DNA of 64,000 bases from Halichoerus grypus (Eukaryota > Chordata > Mammalia > Carnivora > Phocidae). The stretch lies in assembly GCF_964656455.1 (NCBI RefSeq), contig NC_135718.1, positions 46,810,014 through 46,874,013 on the forward strand. The letters are read 5' to 3'. Shown in pieces: positions 32,991 through 44,310 of this stretch. Numbering within the stretch: the stretch's first letter is position 1; every line of letters begins with the position of its first letter. The position numbers were made by a program, and so were the translations under genes. Below the pieces are notes generated by a model. It did no database searches. It was not told the origin of the DNA and worked only from the letters and a program-made list of their open reading frames with translations.

Positions 32991-33538
32991 AAGAGAGAGA
33001 GAAGTTTAGGAAAAAACACAGTAAATGATAAATGAGAAGAAAACATATATTTGAGGAAATAAAGGGGCTAGAAGTAAGTCATACATAAACAGATCGCAAA
33101 GTAAATAAATGAGAGGAGGAGAAGAGAAAAATCAAGAAAATGTAAAAAGCACTAAAACCATATAAAAAATCGACAAAACAAGAGATGATGTATCACATTA
33201 TAAAATCATAAAGAGAAGGGGAGAAGAAGTCAAAGTGGAGAGTAGAAATGAAATGTAAAAGAAAGAGAGAAAATGTGAAAATGTGTAGGGTCACTGAGCT
33301 GGATGACTAGATGACGAAGAGACAGACAAGTACCAATAAAAGAAGACGTGGTAAAGGAAACGGAATAAATGGAAAACCTAGACAAGTCCGCATCCCAGCA
33401 ATGAATTAAATGAACTCGAAGGCATTAAAAAAAAGAGAGGTAAAGAATTGAGAGAATTGAAAGGAAATTATAACTGGAAAGTTTCTGAGCACAGGAAAAG
33501 ACAGCAATGAACTAAAGGGGCAAAAAGAGTGTAAGAAG

Positions 33539-33665
33539 GGGCACCTGGGTGGATCAGTCGGTCCGACTCTTGATCTCAGCTTAGGTCTGTCTCAGGGTTG
33601 TGAGTTCAAGCCCAGTATTGGGCTCCACGCTGGGTGTGGAGCCTACTTAAAAAAAAAGAAAAGAA
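33539..33665 (+). mobile_element. Can-SINE, short form
   Basis: Diverged short-form copy: GGGGCACCTGGGTGGATCAG head, then GGGTTGTGAGTTCAAGCCC and GGGTGTGGAGCCTACTT, then an AAAAG-rich tail. Confidence 0.8.
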
Positions 33666-33844
33666 AAGAAAATGTAAGAAAACATAAATGGAAACAAAGG
33701 AAGTGCAACAATAAGCCCACATAGGCTATCGATGGAGGAAAAGAGAGTCACTCACGAAAATGACAGGTGCCAAAGAGCAATGAAAGTGAGCTACAAATAA
33801 AGGATGGAAAGCAGTGAGAATATTAATAGTAGAATATTAATGTT

Positions 33845-34075
33845 AACAGGCCCCTTTATGAGCCATGCACACTCCTAAATAACTTACCTGTGATAATTTG
33901 TTTAATCTTCAAGAGAAAGTTTCTATTTTTGTTCTCACTTTATGGGTAAGGACATGGAAACCCAGGTGGTACAAACATAATGCCCAAGGTCATCCATCTA
34001 GTAAGGGTCAGAGCTGAGATTCAGCCCAGGAAGCCCGGACTCCAGATTCAGGTCTCCTAACGTTGTGCTGTGACA
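33845..34075 (+). repeat. MIR ancient SINE
   Basis: Nearly complete pattern: 'CTCACTTTATGGGTAAGGACATGGAAACCCAGG', 'CCCAAGGTCATCCATCTAGTAAGGGTCAGAGC', then 'AACGTTGTGCTGTGACACC'. Confidence 0.7.
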
Positions 34076-34987
34076 CCCCATAAGGAGGAGAGACCATGGG
34101 ATAAAATCAGAAAAATCAAAATTTTAAAAAACCCCAGAAGATGATGGAGAGATGTGGGTGAGAAAAGGAAGCATGAAAGAGACGAAGAAAAGATACGCAA
34201 TGTGGAAAGAAAAGAAAGCAAGGAAGAAAAATAATGAGAGAAAAAAGGAAACGGAAGGCAAGTAAATGATGAAAAATGGAGAAGACACATATGGGAAAAA
34301 TAGAAGGGAAAAATGAGAAAAATATGATGGTGAGCCTCAAGGAGAGAAGGGAAGTCTTTCAGAAGAGTCTGTCCAGTCATTCTGTGTAGGAGCTAAAGCA
34401 GAAGTGACCCACCTGAGTCTGATGCCTCTCCTCCACGCGCAGGTGGGACACAAATGACAGGCTGGTGCTGGTGAGAACATACCAGCCCCACGGTCACAGG
34501 GGGGACGTGGTGCTCTCATCTCCATTGGGATGTGATTATCATATTACCTACATTTGCCATGACAGGCGCAGGAGAGGTGAGTCTCTGAGGTGGTGTTAAA
34601 AAGAGAGAATTGCAGCAGCAAATTCCTCTAATGAAGGGTGCAGGGACAAAATAATCCTTGAGGGACACAACTTTTCCAAAAATTAATTTGGTGTTAACAG
34701 AAAATCAGGGATGTGAAATAGGAATGGAATTCAAGTACTGAGAATTTTAATTCTACTCTGGTAGAATTACTTGGTAGTTACTTGGTAACTTGGACATGTC
34801 AATCTGATGGATATAAAGGCAATAGTTTAAGCTACGATTTAAGAAGATAATATAAATATGAAGATAAATAGCACTTTGGTGTTCAAAACAATATAAAGTA
34901 GGTTCTAAAGTCTTATTGAAGTGTTCACTGGAACTATTTAAGAGAATATACAACCAAGTTACTTGAAACCAAGGAAAATATATAATT

Positions 34988-35095
34988 TTTAAAAGATTTT
35001 ATTTTTAAGTAATCTCTACACCAACGTGGGGTGCGAACTCACAACCCAGAGATCAAGAGTTGCATGCTCTACCAACTGAGCCAGCCAGGTGCCCC
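34988..35095 (-). mobile_element. Can-SINE, short form
   Basis: Reverse-oriented: AGTAATCTCTACACC, then GAGATCAAGAGTTGCATGCTC and ACTGAGCCAGCCAGGTGCCCC. Confidence 0.88.
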
Positions 35096-37615
35096 TATAA
35101 TATTTCTGATTGTAGGTGATCTATAAATTTGTTCATTTAAAACTTTCTTCAAGTGATATTGTCTCCTAAATCAAAAATAATAATAAAAAGGGAGAACTAA
35201 TATTCTTGCCAAAGTGCTTCTGCAAGGGAAGTATTATAGTCCTCTGAGTAGTGGTACTTTGTAAATGACATGAGTAGAAGTGCCTTAGATTACACACCAT
35301 GAAATTAATAAGTTAAAATGGGAAATAAAATAGTACATTGAAAAAGTAAGGAATAAAAATATCTTCAACCAGGAGATGACTAAGTTGACTGGCATTATAC
35401 TTCCTTTCCAAACAAAAGCAGAAAGCATGAGAAATAATGCACCGTATCTGATAGAATGAAGTATGTTAATTCACTTAAAAGCCTAACATTTCACTGATAC
35501 TTGGTTCTACGAAGAATTATTATGTGAGAATTTGCAAAAGGAATATGAAAAACGTCTTGAAGATGCCTACTACAGTGGCTGTATGGTGAATGATCACAAC
35601 CAGAGTCAGCAGATCACTTAATTCCTAAGCCTCATTGTTTCCAGTGTGACAGCACGTAAGTTACAATTCCAAGTCCAGGATTTGTTCATCTTTATTTATA
35701 GACTACGATTTTTGATTGCCAGACACTTATATCTAGTGGTGTACTGGTAAATCAGCTCTTTGAAGTAAAAAGTACTCATTGGTAGTGTTTGCTGATTTCC
35801 ATGATTTTAAACTACAAATGGTTTAACAACGGAATTGCAAAATTCCTGAATATGTTCTCAAGAGCTACTACGAGCCAACTCCCTAAAACACCACTGCGTT
35901 CAAAAAAATAGTATCATGAATTTCTAACTTTTTTTTTCCTTTCTGAGTTCATGGAAAAGTATATGTGGCAGAGATGTTGTGACACCAACCACTTTAATGT
36001 AAAAATATGCTCAAGAGTGACTATGTGATTATTGAATGTTTGAGTACATTTTTAAAAAATCATCTGACCTAAAAGCATTCTTCAAAGTCTTAATCTATGA
36101 GGGCAAAGACATTTTCAGGCTACGTGTACGCTACTCACATGCATAACTCCAAAAATATGCACTGACTTCTACTAATGTGAGAAAAATAATGTATTATGCA
36201 TTGGTTACTTCCTTTCGCTATTGCCCGGTAAGTTGTGTGGCCTCAGCAAAGCTATTAAGCCAAGTAGCATCCCTATAAAATTGAACTCACCTGATAGATT
36301 GCTGAGAGAATTACCCACACTGGGTCAAGACCTCATCCTCCCTGTATAAGATACTGAGGCTTCAACACTTAACCCCCATCTGCTCCTAACACTTGGCTCT
36401 ATTCACATAATATACACCTAAGTTTTGCCTCTCAGAGAGAAAATATCTTCGATTGATACTTGGATCTAACCCACCATATCCTCCCACATGATTTAACCAA
36501 TTAATCTGTGTCCTGATGCTTCGGCCTCTCCCTTCCCATCTATAACCTATGGTTTTATAAATGTCTGCATGTCTTCACTCCGCCTGTGTTATCTCCTTCT
36601 GGTAATACAAAATATGTTTCAAAGTCTTCTCTGATAAGATCTCCTGAAACAGGTAGACAGTAATGACCAATACACCTGACTGGGCACATATTCATTCCAT
36701 TTTCCCCTTTCTGCATTTAGAGTCAACTCTCAATAAGGAGGCTCTTGGGAACCTAATACCTAACTTTGAAACAATGGTCCATGACATAATTGTTGACAAA
36801 CAATGAACCACTATCATGGCTTCCTCAATCCAGGAGTCAGTATAGGGATGCATTTCTGAGTGTTTTATATGGAAAATTTGATAACTCATGATAAGGCTTC
36901 TATGCTAAAGACACCAAGATCTGTGGATCTGCTCTTATGTCCTGGGCATTGTGCACAAATGTTACATCTGTTCTCTCGATTGATTACTGCAGATATTATC
37001 AGAAAAGAAGCTTTAAACACAGGTGGAAACTTGGAAGCAATGAACACATGGGAGAACACCATTGCAGAGTAAACGTCGTCCTACACTGCTTCCTGGACAT
37101 TCTTTCCTCAACATCAATTCAAATGAACCCAGTGCCACTCAGCCTGCCAATCACCACATGTTCCCATAGAATACACTTCTATTACTAGGATTTCAGGAAA
37201 TGCTATCTCTGTCACCTGGAACATGAGCATAAAGAGAAAGAAATATTATTCTCCCCTGTATGCCCTCAAACTGAGGTCCCCATAGCCAATGGCTTATTGG
37301 ATATTATAACATTGGGTACAACATCCTGATCTCAGAATTTTCCCCTAGAAAGTTGCTTTGAGATATTCATTGGCAGTCTGAATACAGCTTCTCCTGGTAT
37401 AATTGTGCTTTTTCCAGGTATCTTTTTGAATACTGAATAAATGCAGATTATTTTCACTTCCATGTTGATCATTGCATTCAAAATATTTCAATATGGAATT
37501 TGGGTTATTTGTCCTCTGATAGCTATGCCACTCTAGGAATTCTGTCCAAATAATGCTTGTGGAGCCTTTCACTCTTAGGTATGATGTAAGCTGTGGGCTT
37601 GTCATATATGGCCTT
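35096..37615. other. Intergenic, no gene recognised
   Basis: AT-rich to mixed sequence. The part near 37120-37270 resembles 45010-45150 (see findings), so an unnamed old repeat or duplication may be present. Confidence 0.4.
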
Positions 37616-37619
37616 TATT

Positions 37620-37925
37620 ATGTTGAGGTAAATTCTTTCTACACCTAATTCGTTGAGAGTCTTTATCATGAAATGATGTTGTATTTTGTCAAGTGTAACA
37701 TGTCAAAAAAACTACAAAAAAACATTTATTGTCAAATTTTTGTCAAATGCATTTGTTGAGATGATCATATGATTTTTTTCTTAATTCTGTTACTGTACTA
37801 TATCACATTTATTGATTTGGTATGTTGAACCATCCTTGCATCCCAAGGATAAATCTCAACTGATTATGGTATATGATCCTTTTAATATGCTGTTGAATTG
37901 GGTTTGCTGCTATTTTATTTAAGGG
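37620..37925 (-). mobile_element. LINE-1 ORF2 fragment
   Basis: Reverse of L1 ORF2: 'AACCATCCTTGCATCCCAAGG' and 'TGCTGTTGAATTGGGTTTGCT' are diagnostic. Frames are broken. Confidence 0.75.
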
Positions 37926-38435
37926 CACCATAATATTGTGAGACTTCCTTCCAGAAGCCTGACCAAATTCTCACAGTAAATATCATAGATAAATTACCTT
38001 GTGTTTCTGCCAGGAGGAGGGCAAAAGGAACCATCATGAAACATAACCAGAGCATCAAGTTCTTCTTAACAAAACCTGCACTCAGGAGGAACTAGTTAAT
38101 CAGAGCCTAGCCGCTGGGATCCTATCAGAATTGAACCTGACCTGGTAAGAGGTGAATATCTAACTCCAGCCAGCTCTAGCCCTCCATGTGGGAGAAGGGA
38201 AATACCAAATCCAGTCAACCCGTCTTCTCCCACCTACAAGTAGACAAAAGAATCTGAGAAACAATCGTGAATCCCACAGTCCAGAGGCATAGGCTTATAA
38301 AAAGATTAAGTCCTAGTCATATGATGATAGACTGCTTCCCCTCCCCCCACACCTCATTAGCACATTACTAAAGGTCTATGTACATCAGTACCTTTTACCC
38401 AGTACATGGTGTCTGGCTATCAAGAAAAAATTACA

Positions 38436-38636
38436 GGGATGCCTGGGTGGCTCAGTAGGTTGAGCGTCTGCCTTCAGCTCAGGTCATGATCCCAGGGTCC
38501 TGGGATTGAGTCCCGCATCGTGCTCCCTGCTCCGTGGGGAGCCTGCTTCTCCCTCTGCCTGCCACTCCCCCTGCTTGTGCTCTCTCACTCTCTCTCTGAC
38601 AAATAAATAAAAAATAAAATCTTTCAAAAAAAGAAA
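38436..38636 (+). mobile_element. Can-SINE, long form
   Basis: Full-length copy in a LINE-rich stretch. Flanks AAAAATTACA / AAAAGATTACA. Confidence 0.9.
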
Positions 38637-38639
38637 AGA

Positions 38640-39398
38640 TTACATACTGTTTGGGTTCACTTATTGTGGAATCTAAAAAAAGCTTAACTCATAGAGACAG
38701 AGAGGAAATTGGTGGTTGCCCAGGACTGGAGTCAGTGGTGGGGGTGGGGGCAACGAGGAGATTTCGCCAAAGGGAACAAACTTCAGTTATAAGGTGAGTA
38801 TGTTCTAGGCATCTAATGTACAGCATGCTGACTATAATAATACTGTATTGTATATGTGAAATTTGCTAAAAGAGTATCTTAAATGTTCTCACCACAACAA
38901 AAAATGGTTATTTTGTGAGGTGATGGATGTGTTAACTAACCTTGTTCTGATAATCATTTCCCAGTGAATATATATATTGAATCATCACATTGTACACTAT
39001 AAATTTACACAATTACATCTCAATAAAGCTGGGAAAAATTACAAGGCATACAACAAAAAAAGAGAGAAAACACAATTTGAAGAGACAGAGTAAGCATCAG
39101 AACCAGACTTGACAGGGGTATCAGAATATCAGACCCAGAATTTAAAACAACTGTGATTCATATTATAAGGGCTCTAACTGATAGAGTAGATAGCATGCAA
39201 GAACAGATGGGTAAAGTAAACAGAGACAGGGAAAAACTAAGAAAGAACCAAAAACAAATGCTACTGATGAAAAAAAGCTATAACGGAAATGAAGAATGCT
39301 TTTGATTAATGCTTATTAGTCGGCGGGAAACAGTATCTCTGAGATAGAGGAAAACTCAAAAGCTAATAAAGGAATACTTTTAAAAACTCTGCCTACAG
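38640..39398 (+). mobile_element. LINE-1 fragments (3' UTR, then ORF1-like)
   Basis: The 3' UTR words 'GTATTGTATATGTGAAATTTGC' and 'CATCACATTGTACACTATAAA' end at an A-rich tail near 39060. After it comes an ORF1-like stretch with 'CCAGAATTTAAAACAACTGTG'. At least two different L1 insertions are present. Non-coding. Confidence 0.7.
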
Positions 39399-39590
39399 GA
39401 GTGCCTGGGTGGCTCAGTTGGTTAAGCATCTGCCTTCAGCTCAGGTCATGATCCCAGGGTCTTGGGATCAAGTCCCACATTGGGATCCCTGCTCGGCGGG
39501 GAGCCTGCTTCTCCCTCTCCCATTTCCCCTGCTTGTTCTCTCTCTGTCAAATAAATAAATAAAATATTTAAAAATTAATTAATTAAAAAT
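39399..39590 (+). mobile_element. Can-SINE, long form
   Basis: Full-length copy with TTAATTAATTAAAAA in the tail. It interrupts LINE sequence. Confidence 0.88.
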
Positions 39591-40135
39591 TAAAACTGCT
39601 TACAAATTTGATAACCTAGATGAAGTTGACAAATTTCTTGAAAGACACAATGTGCTAAAACTCCCATAAGAAGAAATGGACCAAAAAAAGTAGAGGAGGA
39701 CATCAGCAAGATAATGGGCTAGGAGGTCTCAATGTGCATATCTCCCCCAACAACAACAACAAATTTTTAATAAAATAACTAACTGAAATAAGTCAGTCAG
39801 AGAAAGATAAACACCATATGATTTCACTCATATGTGGAATTTAAGAAACAAAACAAAGAAAAAAAGAGAAAAACAAAAAACAAACTCTTAATATAGAGAA
39901 CAAACTGGTGGTTCCCAGAGGGATGGGGGTGGGGGGATGGGTGACATAGGTGACTGGGATTAAGAGCACACCTATCATTATGAGCACTGAGTAATGATTA
40001 GGATTGTTGAATCACTGTATTGTACACCTGAAACTAATATAATACTCTGTGTTAATTATACTGGAACTAAAATTTTTCTTTAATTTAATAAATAAAATGA
40101 GTAAAAATAAAAATAAATAAATACCCCTAAAAATA
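39591..40135 (+). mobile_element. LINE-1 3' segments
   Basis: ORF2-like 'AACCTAGATGAAGTTGAC', then the 3' UTR 'AGTCAGAGAAAGATAAACACC' and 'GTACACCTGAAACTAATATAA' with an A-rich terminus. Confidence 0.75.
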
Positions 40136-40982
40136 GCTCAGAGAAAGCTCTGGACTTCTAAGAAGCAGCAAAAACCCTCTGGACCTCAACAGTTGAGAAT
40201 GGCCACATCAAAGACCATAGGAAGCACATTAACTTGTATCATCTCAGTCCCCAGTCAAGAGCAGCTTGGAACCACAGGGGATCCCCTAAGAGGGTTTCAC
40301 CACAGGGGGACAAAGAGAGCAGGAGAACCCCAGAAAGCCTCACCACTGTGGACATGTGCAGCCTTTGCTACACAGGTATCCCACAGTCTGCAGCAATGCT
40401 GCTCCCAGCTGGTGGAGCTGCCTGGAGTCCCCTCCACCGCGTCTACTCCCCAGGGCTGGAGCTGTCACTTGGGGTGAGGCTTGCCCCCAGAAACCCCAGT
40501 TGCTGTGGTGCCCCACTCTCCGGGATCAGGATACCGCAGCCCCTCACCATACACAGACTGGAGCTGCCTCTGCCTGCACCCCACACACTGTATCTCAGGT
40601 TGCATCTCCGAACCGTCATTGCTAGGACTGGCCTCCTGCTGCCCTGAGCCCTGTCCCCTGGGTGCCAGGTCATGGCTCTGACCCATCATTGCTGCAACGG
40701 GGCTGCTGCTCCCCTGAGCTCCATGACGCACCCAGGTGGCAGCTCTGACAGGTCATCACCCAGGAGCACTGCCATCGCCCTGAGCCTGCAGAACCCCAGG
40801 TCACAGCTCTGAGCCATCATTGTCTGAGAGCGCTGCCAGCACTGAGCCCAGCATCCCAGGTCCCAGCTCATGGCCCGGACTCCTCATTGCACGTGGCTCT
40901 GAACTGTCCTTGCCTTCCTGCGCGGCCACTGCTCTGAGTCCTACCCACGTGTCAGCTCACGGCTCTGAACGGTCACTGCTCT

Positions 40983-41263
40983 TGATAAGGAAAATCTGTG
41001 TCCTAAGATGGCCTGCCGAGCCAGCCAGAGAGTCCCAGTCCTTGCCCCGGGGCTCTTCTGGGTTCTTCTCCCTGCCCTGCTTCGCCCATGCACCAAAAGT
41101 GCCAAGTATGCGGAAGTAGAAGTGTATGAAATCCCCCCCCTCTGTTTGTGCTCGGGGCTCCTCTCCTCTGAGTGCGCCATCGTTAAATAAACCTCCTAAC
41201 CTCCAAGATCTCCGGGTGCCGCTTGGTTCTTCTGTCGGGCGATCCAGCCCAGGTTTTGTAACA
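40983..41263 (+). mobile_element. Solo LTR of an endogenous retrovirus
   Basis: 281 bases starting TGATAAGG and ending TTTGTAACA, so it has TG...CA ends. It carries AATAAA near 41185 and sits between 4-bp duplications CTCT (40979-40982 and 41264-41267). A 4-bp duplication fits a gamma-type retrovirus. No internal retroviral genes are adjacent, which points to recombination between paired LTRs. Confidence 0.75.
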
Positions 41264-41919
41264 CTCTGAGCCCAGGTCCCACAACATGGCTTTAGTGAAC
41301 CACCCACCAACAGAGCATATTGCTCCTGTCTCATGACTACCCTGGGGCCAGTTATGAGGCTTTGACCCACCATCCCCAAGCTGCCACTGTACCCTGACCC
41401 CTGGGTCCAAGCCATGACTATAGCTCGTCAGGCCAGGGCCGATGCTGCAGCCCGTCCCTCCACCTCACCGGCTGGTGTCACTTCATCCCACAGATAAAAA
41501 AAAGAACAGGAGAACCCAAGCAGCCTTCCCCTCTGAGGATCCCAGCATCCCCACTCGCCACGGCCACCTGCATGACCTCTGCCATGTCGGCCCCAGGAAA
41601 CTCCCACCATCTGGCCAACATGGAGCACAGCTGTTAAAGCTGCCACTATGCCTTCCCGGGAACCAGAGCTGCTGCATCCCACCCAACCAGCGCCCTCAGA
41701 ACCACCTCCAGATGGAAGTCCTTCCCCACGGAAGCCAGTCTGAAAAGGCCAAAGGAGATGACTGTGCAGAGAAATCAACGCAGAACCAGCAGAGACACGA
41801 AAGGCAAGGAAACAGGCAACCACCACATCACAAAATTTTCAAGTAACTGACCCCAAAGAAACGGAGAGCCATTATCTGAAAAAAAAATTTTTATAATTAT
41901 TTTAAGAAACTCTGTGAGA

Positions 41920-42121
41920 GGGGCGCCTGGGTGGCTCAGTTGGTTAAGCGACTGCCTTCAGCTCAGGTCATGATCCTGGAGTCCCTGGATCGAGTCCCAC
42001 ATCGGGCTCCCTGCTCAGCAAGGAGCCTGCTTCTCCCTCTGACCCTCTCCCCTCTCATGTGCTCTCTCTCTCTCATTCTCTCTGTCTCAAATAAATAAAT
42101 AAAATCTTTAAAAAAAAAAAA
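41920..42121 (+). mobile_element. Can-SINE, long form
   Basis: Full-length copy with perfect target duplication AAGAAACTCTGTGAGA in L1 sequence. Confidence 0.95.
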
Positions 42122-42180
42122 GAAAGAAACTCTGTGAGATTCAAGAGAACACAGACAACTCAGTGAACTCAGGGAAACAA

Positions 42181-42540
42181 TAACCATTGTTGGCGGGACC
42201 CTCGTGCACACTTGGTGGGAATATAAACTGGCCCCGCCCCTGGGGGAGGGGGAGGGGAGAGATGGGGGTTTAAGGATCCATGTCTGAAACTAATAGATAC
42301 AGAAGTCCTGGAGATCTAATACAGTACAGGGACCACAGACAACAAAACTCTGCTGTAAACATTAAACTTACTAAGAGATTAGATTTCAGCTGTTCCCACC
42401 ACCAGAGGAAATGCTAATGATGTGACAAGAGCTGAGGCTACAAAAGCAGTCATACCGCGGTATAAATGTATCACCTCGGTAAGTTGTGCACTTAAACTTA
42501 CACGATGTTACATGTCAGTTTTATCTCAATTTTTAAATTA
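42181..42540 (+). mobile_element. LINE-1 3' UTR fragment
   Basis: Starts with a GTTGGCGGGACC / TTGGTGGGAATATAAACTGG ORF2-end piece and ends 'ACATGTCAGTTTTATCTCAATTTTTAA'. The jump from the 5' region shows internal deletion or a second element. Confidence 0.55.
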
Positions 42541-43308
42541 TCCTTATTTTCTGTTTTCTCCTTTCTTTTGAAGTGATAATTTCTAGAATACATTACTGTA
42601 TATCAAGGTGTATGTGGTTCTACTTTTGTACAACAAAAATATCCCTGAAAAATAAATATTACTTCATTGTGTTATCAGATTGCATTCTGCCCCATTGTAC
42701 AATTTTTCACACATTTACTCTCTCTTTTTTTGCACTGGAAGGTGTTAGAATGAGGTCAGTACACACTGGTGTGTCTAGATCCCTATGTGCAAGGGTTTAT
42801 ACCCTAAAACATAAGTGCCAAAATATTCCAACCATAGTATTTATTGTCAAAGTACAATCAGTGGAAGTTATTGTGCCTAATATGAACCATATAGTCATTA
42901 ATCGTCTGGAAATTAAAATAGACATGCATGTGTGCCTGTACACCCCCATATTAGTGGCACAAATGTATCTGAAAAGGTTCTGATGTAATTATTTGACAAC
43001 ATTGATACCATGCCATTAGTTTTATTTTTAAATTGTTTCCCGGGATGATTCTGTTCCCCTAGGTGATTCTCAGGATTTGTCAGAGGTCGGAGCTCTTATT
43101 ATCACTAGTCACCTTCCCAGATTTGCAACACATATGTAGAAAGAGTTCTATGAGTTATGAAAACGGATCTGATATTTGCCAACTGAAATCATTTAATTTT
43201 TTAGTTCTGTATAGATTGTGAGACAGGTGTCTGCTTTATCCTTTTCCATGTAGATATCCAAGCTCTCCTAATACCATTTCTGTAAAGCCTATACTTTTTC
43301 TTTTTTTT
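42541..43308. other. Intergenic
   Basis: AT-rich, no gene recognised. Confidence 0.4.
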
Positions 43309-43526
43309 TTTAATGAAACCACCTTTTCTTTTCCTTTTTTTTAAAGATTTTATTTATTTATTTGTCAGAGAGAGAGAGAGAGGGAGGGACAGAAGCAGGG
43401 GAGAAGCAGAGGGAGAAGCAGGCTCCCCACTGAGCAAGGAGCCTGATGCAGGACTCGATCCCAGGACCCTGGGGTCATGACCTGAGCCAAAGGCAGACGC
43501 TTAACCGACTGAGCCACCCAGGCATC
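43309..43526 (-). mobile_element. Can-SINE, first of a tandem pair
   Basis: Reverse-oriented. The flank GCCTATACTTTTTC occurs at 43290 and again after the second unit at 43723, so the pair shares one outer duplication. Confidence 0.92.
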
Positions 43527-43721
43527 CAAAGATTTTATTTATTTATTTGAGAGAGAAAGAGAGAGGGAAAGAGAGAGAGAGCACAAGCGGGGTGAGGGGC
43601 AGAGGGAATAGCAGGCTCTTGGCTGAGCAGGGAGCCCGATGGAGGGCTCCATCCCAGGACTCCAAGATCATGACCTGAGCCAAAGGCAAACACTCAACCG
43701 ACTGAGCCACCCAGGCGCCCC
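43527..43721 (-). mobile_element. Can-SINE, second of a tandem pair
   Basis: Reverse-oriented copy directly joined to the preceding one, of a slightly different subfamily (GATGGAGGGCTCCATCCC segment). Confidence 0.92.
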
Positions 43722-43734
43722 TAGCCTATACTTT

Positions 43735-44310
43735 TTCAATTGAACTATCTTGCACTGGTGTCAAACTCTATGGACCATAGATGTGTGGGTTTATTTCTAG
43801 ACTCAAAATTCTATTCAGTTGATTTATATGTTTAGAACTGTGTAAGGACCACACTGTCTTGATTAACATGGCTTTGTAGTAAGTTTTGAAATTGGGAAGT
43901 GTAAGTCCTCCAACTTCGTGCTTCTTTTTCAAGATTGTTTTGGCTAATCTGGATTCCTTGCATTTCCAAATGAATCTTAGGGTCAGCTTGTCAGTTTCTG
44001 CCGAAAAAGGCAATCACAATATTGGTACAGAATGCCTTGAATCTGTAGATTTCTTTTGGGAGTATTGCCATCTTGGCAATATGACGTCTTCCATTACATG
44101 GACAAAGGATGCTTCTTTGTTTATTTATAGCTTTTATATTTTTTTTATAATGTTTTATAGTTTTCATTGTGCCAGTTAAATCTATTCCTAAGTATTTTTT
44201 ATATGACTGCATATAGATTTGTTTTCTTAATTCCATTTTGCACTGTTCATTGCTCATGTATAGAAATACAACAGATTTTAAATTTCTGGATAAAACCCCT
44301 GGGGTGACAA
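43735..44310 (-). mobile_element. LINE-1 ORF2 fragment
   Basis: On the minus strand a broken reverse-transcriptase C-terminal region is readable (Lys-Thr-Ile-Leu-Lys-Lys near 43940, followed by Gly-Gly-Leu-Thr-Leu-Pro and a Lys-Thr-Tyr-Tyr-Lys-Ala motif), as in L1 ORF2. Stops and frameshifts make it a pseudogene fragment. Confidence 0.85.

Larger units (their letters stand above)
32580..34380 (+). repeat. Purine-rich strand tract with SINE insertions
   Basis: Outside the two SINEs the + strand is dominated by A and G for about 1.8 kb (repeated GAAAAG, AGAGAA and GGAAAA words). No gene is supported. The open frames on the other strand are Phe/Ser/Leu-rich artefacts of this bias. Confidence 0.6.
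40140..42180 (+). mobile_element. LINE-1 5' UTR / ORF1-proximal region with tandem repeats
   Basis: GC-rich stretch with degenerate units of about 68 bases around 'GCTCTGACCCATCATTGCTG' (near 40604, 40675, 40743, 40807, 40894 and 40962). The following 'CCCAAAGAAACGGAGAGCC', 'GAAACTCTGTGAGATTCAAG' and 'AACTCAGGGAAACAATA' segments match the L1 region ahead of ORF1. A solo LTR and a SINE interrupt it. Open frames here are by-products of composition. Confidence 0.6.

Noticed and set aside
40193..40681. Overlapping open frames in GC-rich sequence
   Set aside because: They fall in the tandem-repeat part of an L1 5' region and reflect repeat composition.
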